Shown here piece after piece: positions 12,299 to 21,620 of a stretch of DNA of 64,000 bases; within the stretch, counting starts at the first letter, position 1, and the number at the start of each line of letters is the position of its first letter. The notes below the pieces were generated by a model, which did not search any database, had not been told where the DNA came from, and was given only the letters and a program-made list of their open reading frames with translations. The stretch comes from Heterohyrax brucei (lineage: Eukaryota; Chordata; Mammalia; Hyracoidea; Procaviidae). The position numbers were made by a program, and so were the translations under genes. The stretch is taken from positions 65,249,296-65,313,295 of the forward strand of contig CM053142.1 in the NCBI GenBank assembly GCA_028571685.1. The letters run 5' to 3'.

Positions 12299-12598
12299 AG
12301 ATGCTATCAACCAGTACTGAAGCCAACACTTCAGACAAGGAATGGACTGGATTTGGGGCCACAGAGTGATGCAGGTGGTGTGTACACTTTATGGTTTAAT
12401 ATATATATGAGGCTGTGCTACTGGTTTCTTTTAAGAGGGGAGAAGAGGGGGTGGAGGGGACAAGTGTTGGTTGAGTGGATACTGAAGCAAAGAGTGAAAA
12501 AGAAGAGTGTGCTGTCACAGGGTGAGGAGAACAGAAGCACTGCATAGAGCAGAGTGACCAGGGTTTTATAGGGTGAATTGACTTGGATCACAATAAAA
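12299..12598 (+). mobile_element. Younger L1 3' end inserted in the old L1
   Basis: 3'UTR of the second type ('gacaaggaatggactggattt', 'gtgtgctgtcacagggtgag', 'aattgacttggatcacaataa'), ending in an A-rich tail. The host L1 continues afterwards with 'gaagatactaccacaaacc'. The flanks 'agatgctatc' and 'agatactacc' may be a decayed target duplication. Confidence 0.75.
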
Positions 12599-13060
12599 AA
12601 TTAAAACAAAGAAGATACTACCACAAACCACAAACCAGGAAAAGATTTTACTGCTATATCTGAAAAAAAGATTAGTATCCAAAATACAAAAACTCTTGCA
12701 AATGAGTAGGGAAAAGCAAAATAAAAATAAGCAAGATAAACTCACAGACATTTCACAGAAAAATGAGGAACAAATGCCTAACAAATATACAAAACTATGC
12801 TCAACCTCACTAGTAATCAGAGAAACGCAAATTCAAACCACAAAAACACACCAGATTGGAAAACACTAGGAATTCTGATAATTCCGAGAGTTGACAGGAA
12901 TGTGGACAATGGAACTATCATCCATTGTTGGTGGGAATTTAAAAAGCCATAATCACTTTGGGAAGCAATTGGCTCTGACTTATGGAAACCAGGAGAATTT
13001 TTCTACTGGTATTGTCCGTAAAAGCAAAAAACGTTAACACTCCTAGTGCCCTTTCAAAGT
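12599..13060 (+). mobile_element. Old L1 copy, part 2
   Basis: Continues the copy begun at 10150: 'aaaaagattagtatccaaaatac', 'agaaacgcaaattcaaacc', 'ttgttggtgggaatttaaaa'. Interrupted at the TA dinucleotide 13060-13061 by a mariner. Confidence 0.75.
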
Positions 13061-13061
13061 A

Positions 13062-13612
13062 CAAGGTCTGACAATTGAGTCTGAGAACTTAATTGTTCTA
13101 AGTGCTAAACTCCTCATTGCTGAATATCAGTACAGTCACCTTCAAAGTACTCCTCCTGGGAAGCTATCCACCAATGCCAGTGACTAGTCCACCCTTCAAG
13201 GCAATTTTTGAACTCTTTATGGAATGGCCATTGCACATGGTGGCATGGTGGCAAGTTTGCAAACTTAGTTGTAAAGTTGTCTGTGAGGGGGTTTTTAGCC
13301 AGTGAACAAATAACTGTATCGAAACATCCTCACCTGATATGTCCCCCAATGACTTTTCCTTTCCCCGAAGATAAAGGAAATATTGAAGGGAAGACATTTT
13401 TATGACATTCACAACATCAAGGGTAATATGACGACAACTCTGATGGCCATCCGGAGAAAGAGTTCCAAAATTTCTTTGAAGGGTAGGCTGGACACTAGTG
13501 TCGGTGCATAGCTTCCCAAGAGGAGTACTTTGAAGGTGTCCATAGTGATGATATTCAGCAATGTGGTATGTAGCCCTTTTTCTAGGATGAATTCGTGAAT
13601 TGTCAGTCCTTG
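13062..13612 (+). mobile_element. Palindromic mariner element, non-autonomous (copy 1)
   Basis: A 551-bp DNA transposon flanked by TA on both sides (13060-13061, 13613-13614). Terminal inverted repeats are caaggtctgacaatt and, at the far end, its reverse complement with one change. The outer 170 bp on each side (13062-13231 and 13444-13612) are long inverted copies of each other. The right arm read forward encodes a decayed mariner transposase C-terminus resembling ..EFQNCFEGWTRRWHRCIASQGEYFEGD.. The centre carries the region upstream of it, including a PNDFF-like motif in related copies; in mariners the D there is the third catalytic residue. No full transposase. Confidence 0.85.
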
Positions 13613-13614
13613 TA

Positions 13615-13765
13615 GAGTAGATAATTCACGTTACACATAGGAACACTGTAAGAGAACTCTGAGCTATAGCTACATGTGTCAGCATGAAACAAACTCAAAA
13701 ATAGGATGTTGAGCAAAAGGAGCAAGTCAGACTGTACACAGGAAGTCTATTTATATGAAGTAAAT
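13615..13765 (+). mobile_element. Old L1 copy, part 3 (3' end)
   Basis: Picks up after the mariner with 'ctatagctacatgtgtcagc', 'gagcaaaaggagcaagtcag' and 'ctatttatatgaagt', typical L1 3' sequence. Confidence 0.7.
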
Positions 13766-13849
13766 AAATAGACAATATGAGGAACACTTTTTCGTAATAA
13801 AAAAGGAACAGTTTTAAAGAAGAAAAAGAAAATAATTAGCACATCACTC

Positions 13850-14040
13850 AGGGTAGTATTTTCTTCTGCTGCAAAAGACTTCTTCAAAGCTTTAGAAAAT
13901 AAAGATGTCACTTTGATGACTAAGCTATGCTTGACTGAAGCTATGATTTTTTTCGATGGCGTACACACATGAGGAAGCTGGACAATGAAAAAGTTAGAAT
14001 TGACACATTCAAATTGACCCTGCAAACATTCAAAGGATGA
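13850..14040 (+). mobile_element. RTE (BovB-like) LINE fragment
   Basis: Matches the segment after the RT domain: 'ctgctgcaaaagacttcttcaaagc', 'aaagatgtcactttgatgac', 'agctggacaatgaaaaag'. The same region is at 31975-32110 and, antisense, 55590-55700. Truncated at both ends. Confidence 0.75.
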
Positions 14041-14217
14041 TAAAGAAACAGTACAAACAGTTCTGCATCCATAAATTCTACAACGTATAAAACAGACAAA
14101 TTTCTTGAAAAAACACAAAAGGTCAGTACTCACTCAAGGAAAAATAGATCTCATGAAAATGAAATAGTTTTGTTTATCAGAAGGCTTTATCACAAAAGGG
14201 GGCACTATACAGCCAAT

Positions 14218-14374
14218 GGAAACTCTGGTGGCATAGTGGTTAATTGCTACAGTTGCTAACCAAACAGTTGGCAATTCAGATTTGCCAGGTGCTCCTTGGA
14301 AACTCTATGGGGCAGTTCTACCCTGTCCTATATGGTAACTATGAGTCAGCATCGACTCAATGGCAGTGGGTTTT
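14218..14374 (+). repeat. AfroSINE
   Basis: Head 'gtggcatagtggttaattgct', B-box-like 'gcaattcagatttgcc', body 'ccttggaaactctatgggg', end 'catcgactcaatggcagtggg'. Confidence 0.92.
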
Positions 14375-14375
14375 A

Positions 14376-14595
14376 TATATCCAATAAAAGTCTAATATCC
14401 AAAATTTATAAAACACTTCTTTCTACAACTTAGCAACAAAAAGACAAATAACTCAATCAAAAAAGAAAAAGACCAAAAAAGTGAACGACAAACAGAAATT
14501 TCACCAGGGAGAATATTCAAATATCTTTTCCTGTTAAAGACACTCAAATTAAAAAAAAAAAAAGATGCTCAAAGTCATTAGCAACTAAACAAAAC
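14376..14595 (+). mobile_element. Old L1 fragment, ORF2 C-terminal region
   Basis: 'gtctaatatccaaaatttataa', 'aacaaaaagacaaataactc' and 'agatgctcaaagtcattagc' are L1 ORF2 C-terminal phrases. A 13-nt A run lies near 14552. Confidence 0.65.
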
Positions 14596-14600
14596 AACAG

Positions 14601-14756
14601 CAAAACTAAACCCATTTCCATGCAGTTGATTTTAGAGTAGAATTGTCCCCTAGGGTTTCCAGCACCGTAATCTTTATGGAAGTAGACTGCCACATTTTCT
14701 CCTGTGGAGACACTGGTGGTTTGGAACCTCTGACTTTCAAAAAGATAGCAAGAACA
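14601..14756 (-). repeat. AfroSINE, long type, partial
   Basis: Antisense: 'cccatttccatgcagttgatt', 'gaattgtcccctagggtttcc', 'atggaagtagactgccacatt', 'ctgtggagacactggtgg'. Head side decayed. Confidence 0.8.
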
Positions 14757-14905
14757 GTTGCACAGCTTGAAGAATGTAATCAAGTCACCAAGGAAAACAT
14801 GTAACAACTGACAAAATATTGTGTGTTTGGGCATATGCATATCACTACAACAAAAAATTTTAAAAAGAAGAAACAGACAAATTTAACAGTTCTGTTTGTA
14901 TTTAT

Positions 14906-15068
14906 GGAAACCGTGGTGGTGCAGTGATTATTAAGCACTATCTCTGCTAACTAAAAGGTCAGAAGTTCAAATCTGCCAGGCACTCCTTGGAAACCTTATG
15001 GAGCAGTTCTGCTCTTTCCTATAGGGAAGCTGTGAGTTGGAATCGACTTGACAGTAGTGGGTTTTGTT
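14906..15068 (+). repeat. AfroSINE
   Basis: 'gaaaccgtggtggtgcagtg' through 'gcactccttggaaaccttatgg' to 'gttggaatcgacttgacag'. Full length. Confidence 0.92.
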
Positions 15069-16135
15069 GGGCAGATATGTGTTAAAGTAATCAAACTTGT
15101 AGTTGAAAACTTTCTCACAAAGTTGGTGAATTATACCAAACACAAAGAGAAGAAATAAAAACAAGTGTACACAATTTCTACAGAAAAATAGAAGAGAAAG
15201 GAACAATTCCTGATACACTTTATTAGCTCAGCATTAATCTAATACTGACTCAGACAAACACATTTCAAGAAAACTATAGACCAATATCCTTCATGAACAT
15301 AGATACAAAAATCCTAAACAAAATGTTAATAAATAAAATTCAGCATTCTATACAAAGAATAATGTATCACAACCAAGTGGATTTTATCCCTGGAATGCAA
15401 GACAAATTCAGCACTGAAAGTCAATCAGTGTAATTCACCATATTAACAGCTTAAAGAAGAAAACACATGATTGTCTCAATAAAGTAAGTCTAAGTATACT
15501 CTTACTGTGAATGCCAAAGCAAAAATCCTAAATAAAACATTAGCAAGCAGAATTCAGCAGAACTTAGCAGCACATTAAGAATATGCTATGCTATGACTAA
15601 ATATATTACACCATGACGAGGCTTAATTTGGCAAATTTTAGGGATGGCTCAAAATTAGGATATGTATTAATGTGGTTTACCATATTATAGATCAAAGAAA
15701 AAAAAATCATTGCAAAAAAAAACCCTTTGCCATTGAGTCAATTCTGACTCATTAGTGAACCTATAGGACAGAATAGAACTTCCCCTAAGAGAACTTCTAA
15801 ATTATAGTGACCCTATAGGACAGAGTAGTACTGCTCCATAAGGTTACCAAGGAGCACCTGGTGGATTTGAACTGCTGACATTTTGGTTAGCAGATGTAGC
15901 ACTTAACCACTATGCCGCCAGGGTTTCCGTAAATAGTTTCCAAAGAACACCTGGTAGATTCAAACTGCTGACCTTTTGATTAGCAGCCATAGCCCTTAAA
16001 CCTTTAACCACTATGACTCCTGGGTTTTCATCATTGCCATAGATGCTAAAAAGGTGTTTTAGAAAATTCAACACCTGTCATTAAAACAGAAATAACTGGA
16101 AATATTTTTATGATGTGATAAGAAGCATATTGTGT
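15069..16135 (+). mobile_element. Old L1 fragment, RT region, with nested SINEs
   Basis: 'caagaaaactatagaccaat', 'aaaatcctaaacaaaatg', 'cacaaccaagtggattttatcc' and 'tcattgccatagatgctaaaaagg' are L1 RT-domain phrases in order. The AfroSINE pair at 15718-16029 splits it; L1 resumes at 16030. Confidence 0.75.
15718..16029 (-). repeat. AfroSINE inserted into AfroSINE
   Basis: The outer antisense copy begins 'aaaccctttgccattgagtc', breaks near 15790 at 'agaacttccccta', and resumes near 15931 with 'atagtttccaaagaacacctgg' to '..ctatgactcctgggttt'. Between these lies a second antisense copy, 15795-15929, ending '..ccactatgccgccagggtttcc'. Two waves of SINE activity at one spot. Confidence 0.82.
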
Positions 16136-16149
16136 AGCATGATAATCTG

Positions 16150-16430
16150 TATCATCATTCATTCAAGAAAGACTTATCAAACACCTATTATGTGCCAAAC
16201 ACTATTCTGGGTACCAATATATAAAAGCCAAGTGCCAACAAAGCAAAATAAAATACTTAACCTTATGGGGCTTACTTTTTTTTAAAGGAAGGAGACAGAT
16301 AATAAACAAAGAGAGTGCATGGTTATGATCAGTGTTATGGAGAGAATAAAGCAGATGAAGAGAATAAAATGAGTGATGGGTGAATATGGAAGAAGGTTGT
16401 TTTATATAGGTTGGTCAGGGATCACTAACA
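16150..16430 (-). repeat. Ancient L2-like LINE fragment
   Basis: 'catcattcattcaag..acacctattatgtgccaaac' followed by 'cttatggggcttac', 'gagacagataataaac' and 'gttatggagagaataaagcag' matches the widespread ancient mammalian repeat carrying reversed 'tgaatgaatga' termini. Assignment to L2 is from memory of the consensus. Confidence 0.6.
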
Positions 16431-16509
16431 AATTGATATTGGAGCAGAAATTGAAGGAAATGCACAAGATAGACAGTTAGATCAACAGTTAAATCTATCA
16501 TATCAACTA

Positions 16510-16866
16510 ACTAGCAATGAACAGATCTGTGTTGGAAGAAGTACAGCCAGAATGCTCTACAGGAGCAAGTAAACTTAATTGTATTGTTGTCTGTGAGGAA
16601 GTTATCAAAGTAAGTATCAGGTAGCTTGGGACATGTTATCAGGAAGAATTGGTACCTGGGGAAGGACATGATGCCTGGTAGAGGGTCAGCCAAAAAAGAG
16701 GAAGACCCTCAATGAGATGAAGTGACACGGGGATTGTGACAGTGGGCTCAACCATAACATTAATTGTGAGGATGGCACAGAACCAGGTAGTATTTCATTC
16801 TGTTGTCTGGAGGATGGCTATGAGTCAGAACCAACTTGATGGTGCCTAACAATAACAATAATCCAA
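16510..16866 (+). mobile_element. RTE LINE 3' end, with a foreign mariner-like stretch
   Basis: 'gatctgtgttggaagaagtac', 'gacatgttatcaggaagaat', 'agaggaagaccctcaatgag' and 'gattgtgacagtgggctc' lead to the terminus 'tatgagtcagaaccaacttg' and 'aacaataacaata'. This is the C-terminal coding end plus tail. At 16566-16612 the RTE sequence is replaced by about 45 bp resembling the middle of the mariner family ('gtattgttgtctgtgagg'). Confidence 0.85.
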
Positions 16867-16923
16867 GCTATCAGTTACATGAAGAATTAAGATATTTTTT
16901 CAGACATTAATGATTCCAAAATA

Positions 16924-17476
16924 CAAGGTCTGACCATTAAGTCCACAAACTTAATTGCTCTAAGTGCTACACATCTCATTACCGAATATCATCACCTTCA
17001 AAGTACTCCACTTGGGAAGCTGCACATTGACGCCAGAGCCTAGTCCACCCCTGAAAGGAATTCTGAAGCTCTTTCAGAAATGACCATTGCACTCAGTGTC
17101 ATGGTGGCAAGTTTGTGAACTTCGTTGTATTGTTGTCTGTCAGGGAGCTTTTAGACAGTAAATAAATAACTGTATTGGAACACGCTCCCTACTAACCTGA
17201 GCTAGCCCCCAGTGACTCTTTGGTTTACCGAAAGATAAAGGAAATATTGAATGGAAGACATTTTGATGACATTCAGGACATCAAGAGCAATACAAAGACA
17301 GCTCTGATGGTCATTTCAGTAAAAGAGTTCCAAAATTGCTTTGAAGGGTGGACTAGGCACTGGTATTGGTGCATAACTTCTCAAGGGGAGGGCTTCGAAG
17401 GCCATCATAGTGATAAATTCAGTAATGAGTTGCAGAGTACTTTTCCTAGGATGAGTTTGCAAACTTGTCAGCCCTG
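16924..17476 (+). mobile_element. Palindromic mariner element (copy 2)
   Basis: Starts after TA with caaggtctgaccatt. Left and right arms (about 16924-17090 and 17311-17476) are inverted copies. The frame 17220-17567 retains much of the transposase C-terminus: RKIKEILNGRHFDDIQDIK..TALM, then EFQNCFEGWTRHW and QGEGFEGHHSD. Immediately upstream, the sequence around 17190-17225 corresponds to a broken P-x-DFF region in another frame. About 553 bp. The first two thirds of a transposase is absent, so the element depended on an autonomous partner. Confidence 0.85.
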
Positions 17477-17527
17477 TGTTTACCTCCTGTGCACCCTTTC
17501 CAAGAATATTGGTAGAATCAAAAAACT

Positions 17528-17689
17528 GAACCAAACTCACTGCTGTCAAGTCAATTCCGACTCATAGTAACCCTGTAATACAGAGTAGAACTGCTCCATA
17601 AAGTTTCCGAGGAGCATTTGTTGGATTTGAACTGCTGTCCTTCTGTCTTTGCAGACATAGTTCTTAACCACTAAGCCATCAGGGTTTTC
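17528..17689 (-). repeat. AfroSINE
   Basis: Antisense: 'ccaaactcactgctgtcaag' to 'ccactaagccatcagggtttt'. Confidence 0.92.
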
Positions 17690-17806
17690 AAATATCACTG
17701 AAGGTACTCTAAGAAGGGGAAGTAAACTAAGAAAGAGGAGACTCTAGTATGGCAAATATTATTAGTTTTCTTCCAATATCTTCCCCTCCTCTATGATAAT
17801 AGACTA

Positions 17807-17967
17807 AAAAAACCCACTTCTGTCGAGTTGATTCCAACTCATAGCAACTCTATAGGACAGTGCAGAACTGGCCCCATAGAGTTTCCAAGGAGCATCTGGA
17901 AGATTTGAACTGCTGACCTTTTGATAAGCAGCTGTAGCCCTTAACCACTCCACCACCAGGATTTCCA
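17807..17967 (-). repeat. AfroSINE
   Basis: Antisense: 'aacccacttctgtcgagttg' to 'ccactccaccaccaggatttcc'. The CpG in 'gtcgag' is retained. Confidence 0.92.
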
Positions 17968-18365
17968 ATGTTTAAACTGAGCATCTGGGTATAAAAATGA
18001 AGACCACACTTCCCAGGCTTCCTTGAAACTCGGTAAAGCCACGTGACTAGGTTCTTGCTAATGAGATATGATCTTAGAGATGATGTCTGCTACTTTAAGG
18101 TCTTGTACCTAAAGGAAAGAATGTACTCTCCACTTCCTTTGTTTCTGCCTTACCACATGTTGAAATGAAAACATAGCAATGAGACATCTTGGACAATACG
18201 ACCCAGGGCAATGGCCTTAAGATACTGGAGCAAGAAAACAGCCCACCAGCCCCCAATTGCTTATGCCCTGATTACCACATGAGAGAGAAACAAGTTTCTT
18301 ACTTAGTTGACTTACATACTGATTCTCAAATCCAGCAGACAAAGTTGTATTCTAGCTAAGACTTC
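17968..18365. repeat. Possible old mammalian interspersed repeat
   Basis: 'gccacgtgactaggttcttgc', 'taatgagatatgatcttag' and 'gacatcttggacaatac' resemble a common old mammalian repeat with an 'aagccatgtgact..tggccaatgag' signature. I cannot name the family. No gene seen. Confidence 0.35.
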
Positions 18366-18379
18366 TGACTTCTAACTAA

Positions 18380-18505
18380 GACTTCCAGTTTGAATCCTGC
18401 TGAGAATTTGAAGCTCTACTCCAGATGTACTGAATCAGAATCTACATTTTAACAAGATCCCCCAGTGATTCTTACATATAACAATTTTGAGAACCATTGC
18501 TCCGC
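18380..18505 (+). mobile_element. MER5A-like hAT fragment, right half
   Basis: 'gtactgaatcagaatctaca', 'ttttaacaagatcccccag' and 'ttttgagaaccattgc' match the right half of the non-autonomous hAT-Charlie element MER5A. Confidence 0.7.
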
Positions 18506-18510
18506 TAATG

Positions 18511-18719
18511 AGGAGCCCTGGTGGCTCGATGGCTTAAGCACTCAGTTGCCAACTAAAGGTTTGGTAGTTCATGCCCACCAGCCAGCCACCCAATGTGAGA
18601 AAGATGTAGCAGTCTGCTTCCAAAAAGATGATATCCGTGGAAGTCCTATGGGGCAGTTCTACGCTATTCTACAGGGCAGCTATGAGTTGGAATCGACTTG
18701 ACAGCAATGGGTTTGGTTT
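18511..18719 (+). repeat. AfroSINE, long type
   Basis: Head 'ccctggtggctcgatggctta'; long-type insert 'gagaaagatgtagcagtctgc' then 'ttccaaaaagatgat'; body 'cctatggggcagttctacgc'; end 'gttggaatcgacttgacagc'. Lies between two MER5A-like pieces. Confidence 0.9.
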
Positions 18720-18721
18720 GA

Positions 18722-18779
18722 GTTAGCTGTACTAAAGGTCATCAGAATCCATCCCTAACCAACAGCATTAGCATGACCT
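18722..18779 (+). mobile_element. MER5A-like hAT, left part before an LTR insertion
   Basis: 'aaccaacagcattagcatgacct' corresponds to the left end of MER5A. The sequence resumes after the LTR-like element with 'cctggaaacttgttagaaat'. Confidence 0.6.
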
Positions 18780-18835
18780 TGTGTCTTAGGCTGGGTTCTA
18801 TAGAGGCACAAAACCAGTGAAATATGTATGTATAT

Positions 18836-18866
<31 letters not shown>

Positions 18867-19299
18867 CATATATATATAAACAAGGAGAGAGATTTAATTT
18901 AAGGAAAGGGTAACCAAGTTAAGGAGGCTTTCAAGTCCTAAATCCATAGGTCAGGCATCAGGCATCAGGCTTCTCCTAACTCACATGGTTGCTGGAGCTG
19001 AAAGCAACCATGTGACTGGCAGGTCAGGTGGCAGGCTGTTGGCTCATGTACCAAGAAATGGAGTTCAGATGACGATGAGTAGGACACAGGATCCAGAGTG
19101 AGACTGATCATTGCTGGAACTTCCATTTATGTATTGGAGGCAGGCTACACCTTTCAAGAAAGCTGTCCTCTCATCAAATTGATGGCCTATAGCAGATTTC
19201 ATCATGGAGGTGATTATATGTTACATTATGGAAGAGGAATCAGTCCAATGTCTGCCAAACCACTGAGAATCATTGCCTAGACAATGATGAACTATTACA
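18780..19299 (-). mobile_element. Solo LTR-like fossil, split MER5A host
   Basis: About 520 bp starting TGTGTCTTAGGCTGGG and ending near '..ctattaca'. It interrupts a MER5A-like element, with 'acct' repeated at both borders. It matches the reverse complement of the element at 20627-21232 at its terminal region ('cttagg-tggg-tct-tagag-..aaaaccagtgaa'), so the two belong to one family in opposite orientations. A (TA)n/(CATA)n tract fills 18823-18880. Family name not recognised; looks like a MaLR/ERVL-class LTR. Internal region absent. Confidence 0.6.
18823..18880. repeat. TA-rich microsatellite
   Basis: Alternating TA and CATA units within the LTR-like element; the sister copy carries a TG/TA tract at the same place. 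Confidence 0.8.
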
Positions 19300-19390
19300 C
19301 CTGGAAACTTGTTAGAAATATAAATTCTCAGCAAGGGTTCAAATTAGAGTGGACTGGTTGTAAAGTTCTAATTCTAACAAATACCCCCAG
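19300..19390 (+). mobile_element. MER5A-like hAT, continuation
   Basis: 'cctggaaacttgttagaaat' then 'ataaattctcagcaagggttc' continue the copy broken at 18779. Confidence 0.65.
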
Positions 19391-19881
19391 CATCAGGGAA
19401 ACAGGGAATCTAGCAAAAAACAAATTCAAAAGAAATCCCTAGGATGATGCTACAGGAAGACCCCAGGATTACACCTGTGCATTGAGGCTAGAACTGGTAA
19501 ATATTGGAGAATGGAACCAGCAAGAAGGCTCCAGAAGCCATATTTTCAAGAAGATGAAACTGATCAAATACTTGATGTATTTGAACATATAGGAAAGTAG
19601 GGAGATGAATTAGAAATAAGCACATAGAAAACTAAGCAAAGAAACTATTGAGATAATAAAACAAAATTATGTGTAAAAGCAAACAAAATCATAATGTGCT
19701 GTACGATTCAACTATGAAGCATATATAATCACAATATCGCTAGTGTTAGATCTAAGCAGAATCATAACTCTATTGTGAGGGTAGGGAAAAAAACCACTTG
19801 TGTGTTTTGATAGGATTGAAGGGGAGAAAGTTAATGTCTCAACTTCCATTAAAAGAATTTACTAAATAATGCCAAAGTACA
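19391..19881. other. Unassigned spacer
   Basis: No repeat family or gene recognised with confidence; AT-rich, with scattered stops in all frames. Confidence 0.4.
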
Positions 19882-20046
19882 AATTTGGCGGAGTAGTGGT
19901 TAAGAGCTACCGCTGCCAACCAAAAGGTAGACAGCTTTTAATTTTCAGGTGCTCCTTGCAAACCATATGGGTCGATTCCGCTCTGTCCTAAAAGGTCACT
20001 ATGAATTGAAATCAACTCAGAGACAATGGATTTCATTTTTTGTTTT
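19882..20046 (+). repeat. AfroSINE, diverged
   Basis: 'tggcggagtagtggttaagag' to 'gaattgaaatcaactcagag'. The B-box area is disrupted ('agacagcttttaattttcagg'). Confidence 0.85.
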
Positions 20047-20229
20047 TAAGTAGAAACTTAAGAAGCAAAAGTACAAACCATTTTATATTTAGATATGCAG
20101 AGGTAGATACCAAAAGAAATGACTGAAAGAATGCAAGTAGGTGTAGGAAATAGAGTGAGAGGCAGGGCAGGTGCATTCTTTTTCATATAATAAATTTTGT
20201 AATGCTATCTTCTTTAAATTGTTGACACA

Positions 20230-20626
20230 TACAGTTTTGATTATTATTTTTTTTGAGAAAGGAAAGTCTTCAAATTATACTTATGGATCAAGTAACTCTG
20301 ACAAAGTTTAAATAAAGACAAACCAACCTAACTTGTAAATAACAAAGTGTTACTTGATTCCATAATTGTAAAGGTGATTCAATATTGAAAACTTTCATGT
20401 AAATTCTCTAGTTTAATAGACTAAAAGACAAGATTCATGTAATCAACTCCAGCCAAAGCCAAGTGCCATTGAGTCGGTCCGACTTATAGCGACCCTAGGG
20501 CCTAGGGTAGAACTGACCCCCAGAGTATTCAAGGATGCTAAAAAGTAATTTGGTGTAATTAAACATCTGGATTTTTTTTCCCCATGTAAAATGCTTAAGA
20601 AAATAAAAATAGATGATTACTTTCTT
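20230..20626 (+). mobile_element. Old L1 fragment, part 1
   Basis: 'attgtaaaggtgattcaatattg' and 'gtttaatagactaaaagacaag' are RT-region L1 phrases. An AfroSINE piece (20451-20534) and then an LTR-like element interrupt it. Confidence 0.65.
20451..20534 (-). repeat. AfroSINE, 3' part only
   Basis: Antisense 'agccaagtgccattgagtcgg' to 'gaactgacccccagagtattc'; the head half is absent. Confidence 0.85.
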
Positions 20627-21232
20627 TGATGGCTAAGGTTGTGTGTCGACTTGGCCAGGCCATGATTCTTAGTGGTTTGGCAGTTACATAATGATGTAAC
20701 TTGGCAGTTACTCAATGGTGTTAACTTCCATTTTGTGATATAAAGCATTCACCTCCGTGATGTGATCCGATATGATCAGTCAGTCATTTGGAGGGGAGTT
20801 TCTTAAGGGGTGTAACCTGCATCAAGGACATATAGATGTTCTGGAAAAGCTCATTGGCTTTTGCTCCCTCTGTATCCTGCATCCAGCTCATCATCTGACC
20901 TCTGGCTCTCGGAACTTGAGCTAACAGCTGGTCATATTACCTACCAACCTTGGGATTCTTCAGCCTCCATGGCCTGTGAACCAGTAGCTTGCCTTCTGAT
21001 CTGCCAATCTTGGATTCCTCAGTCCCTGCATTATTCACACAAGTGAGGAGAAGTGAGAGAAGTGAGGAGAAGCTTCCAACCTGAGGTTTGACCCCTAGAC
21101 TTGGGACTTGACAGCCTTTACAATCACATGAGCTATTTCTTTGAGAGAAATCTCAATGTGTGTGTGTATGTATATATGTATACACGTGATACTTCACTGG
21201 TTTTGCTTCTCTAGAGAGCCCAACCTAAGATG
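20627..21232 (+). mobile_element. Solo LTR-like fossil
   Basis: 606 bp beginning TGATGGCTAAGG..TGTGTCGACTTGG and ending after 'ggttttgcttctctagagagc'. The 7-bp repeat ctttctt stands on both sides (20620-20626 and 21233-21239), suggesting a target duplication. Inserted in old L1. Contains a GT/AT tract at 21155-21190. Same family as the antisense copy at 18780. No internal region. Confidence 0.65.
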
Positions 21233-21439
21233 CTTTCTTAATATGATATGATACACCTATCATAACTTAAAAATCAGTGTCCTCCTAAATAAACATACAT
21301 AAGGAGAAATCCCATTAAAGTCACAAACAGGACAAGGATGTCTAAAATTTGTAATTAAAGAAGAACCAGAAATTAGACGCATAAAAACTAGATGGAGATC
21401 AATCACAATTAAATGTAAGTGGTACTATTGTTTAAGGGT

Positions 21440-21620
21440 TAGCAAAACTTTAAAGGGTCAGATAGCAAATACTTTAGACTTTGTGGACTGCCTATGGTCT
21501 CTGTCGCGTATGCTTTTTTTAAAACGTGCCAACCATTCTTCGCTCCCTACTGTACAAAAACAGGTCATGGTTGGATTTGATCTATAGGCAGTAGTTTGAA
21601 GATCTCTGGTTTTACCTGAA
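21440..21620 (+). mobile_element. hAT-like MER DNA transposon fragment
   Basis: 'gttagcaaaactttaaagggtc', 'agatagcaaatactttagac' and 'tttgtggactgcctatggtctc' match a common hAT-class element ('gggccagatagtaaatattttaggctttg'). Right end 'tgtacaaaaacaggtcatgg'. I do not recall its exact MER number. Confidence 0.6.

Noticed and set aside
13062-13612. Regularly spaced inverted repeats as a structured RNA gene
   Set aside because: The palindrome is fully explained by mariner ends and recurs at TA sites.
17220-17567. 115-codon frame as a domesticated transposase
   Set aside because: Only the C-terminal third of a mariner transposase, in a palindromic non-autonomous copy; the frame runs into an AfroSINE.
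18823-18880. TA/CATA tract as an origin or matrix attachment site
   Set aside because: A simple repeat within an LTR-like element; no further evidence.
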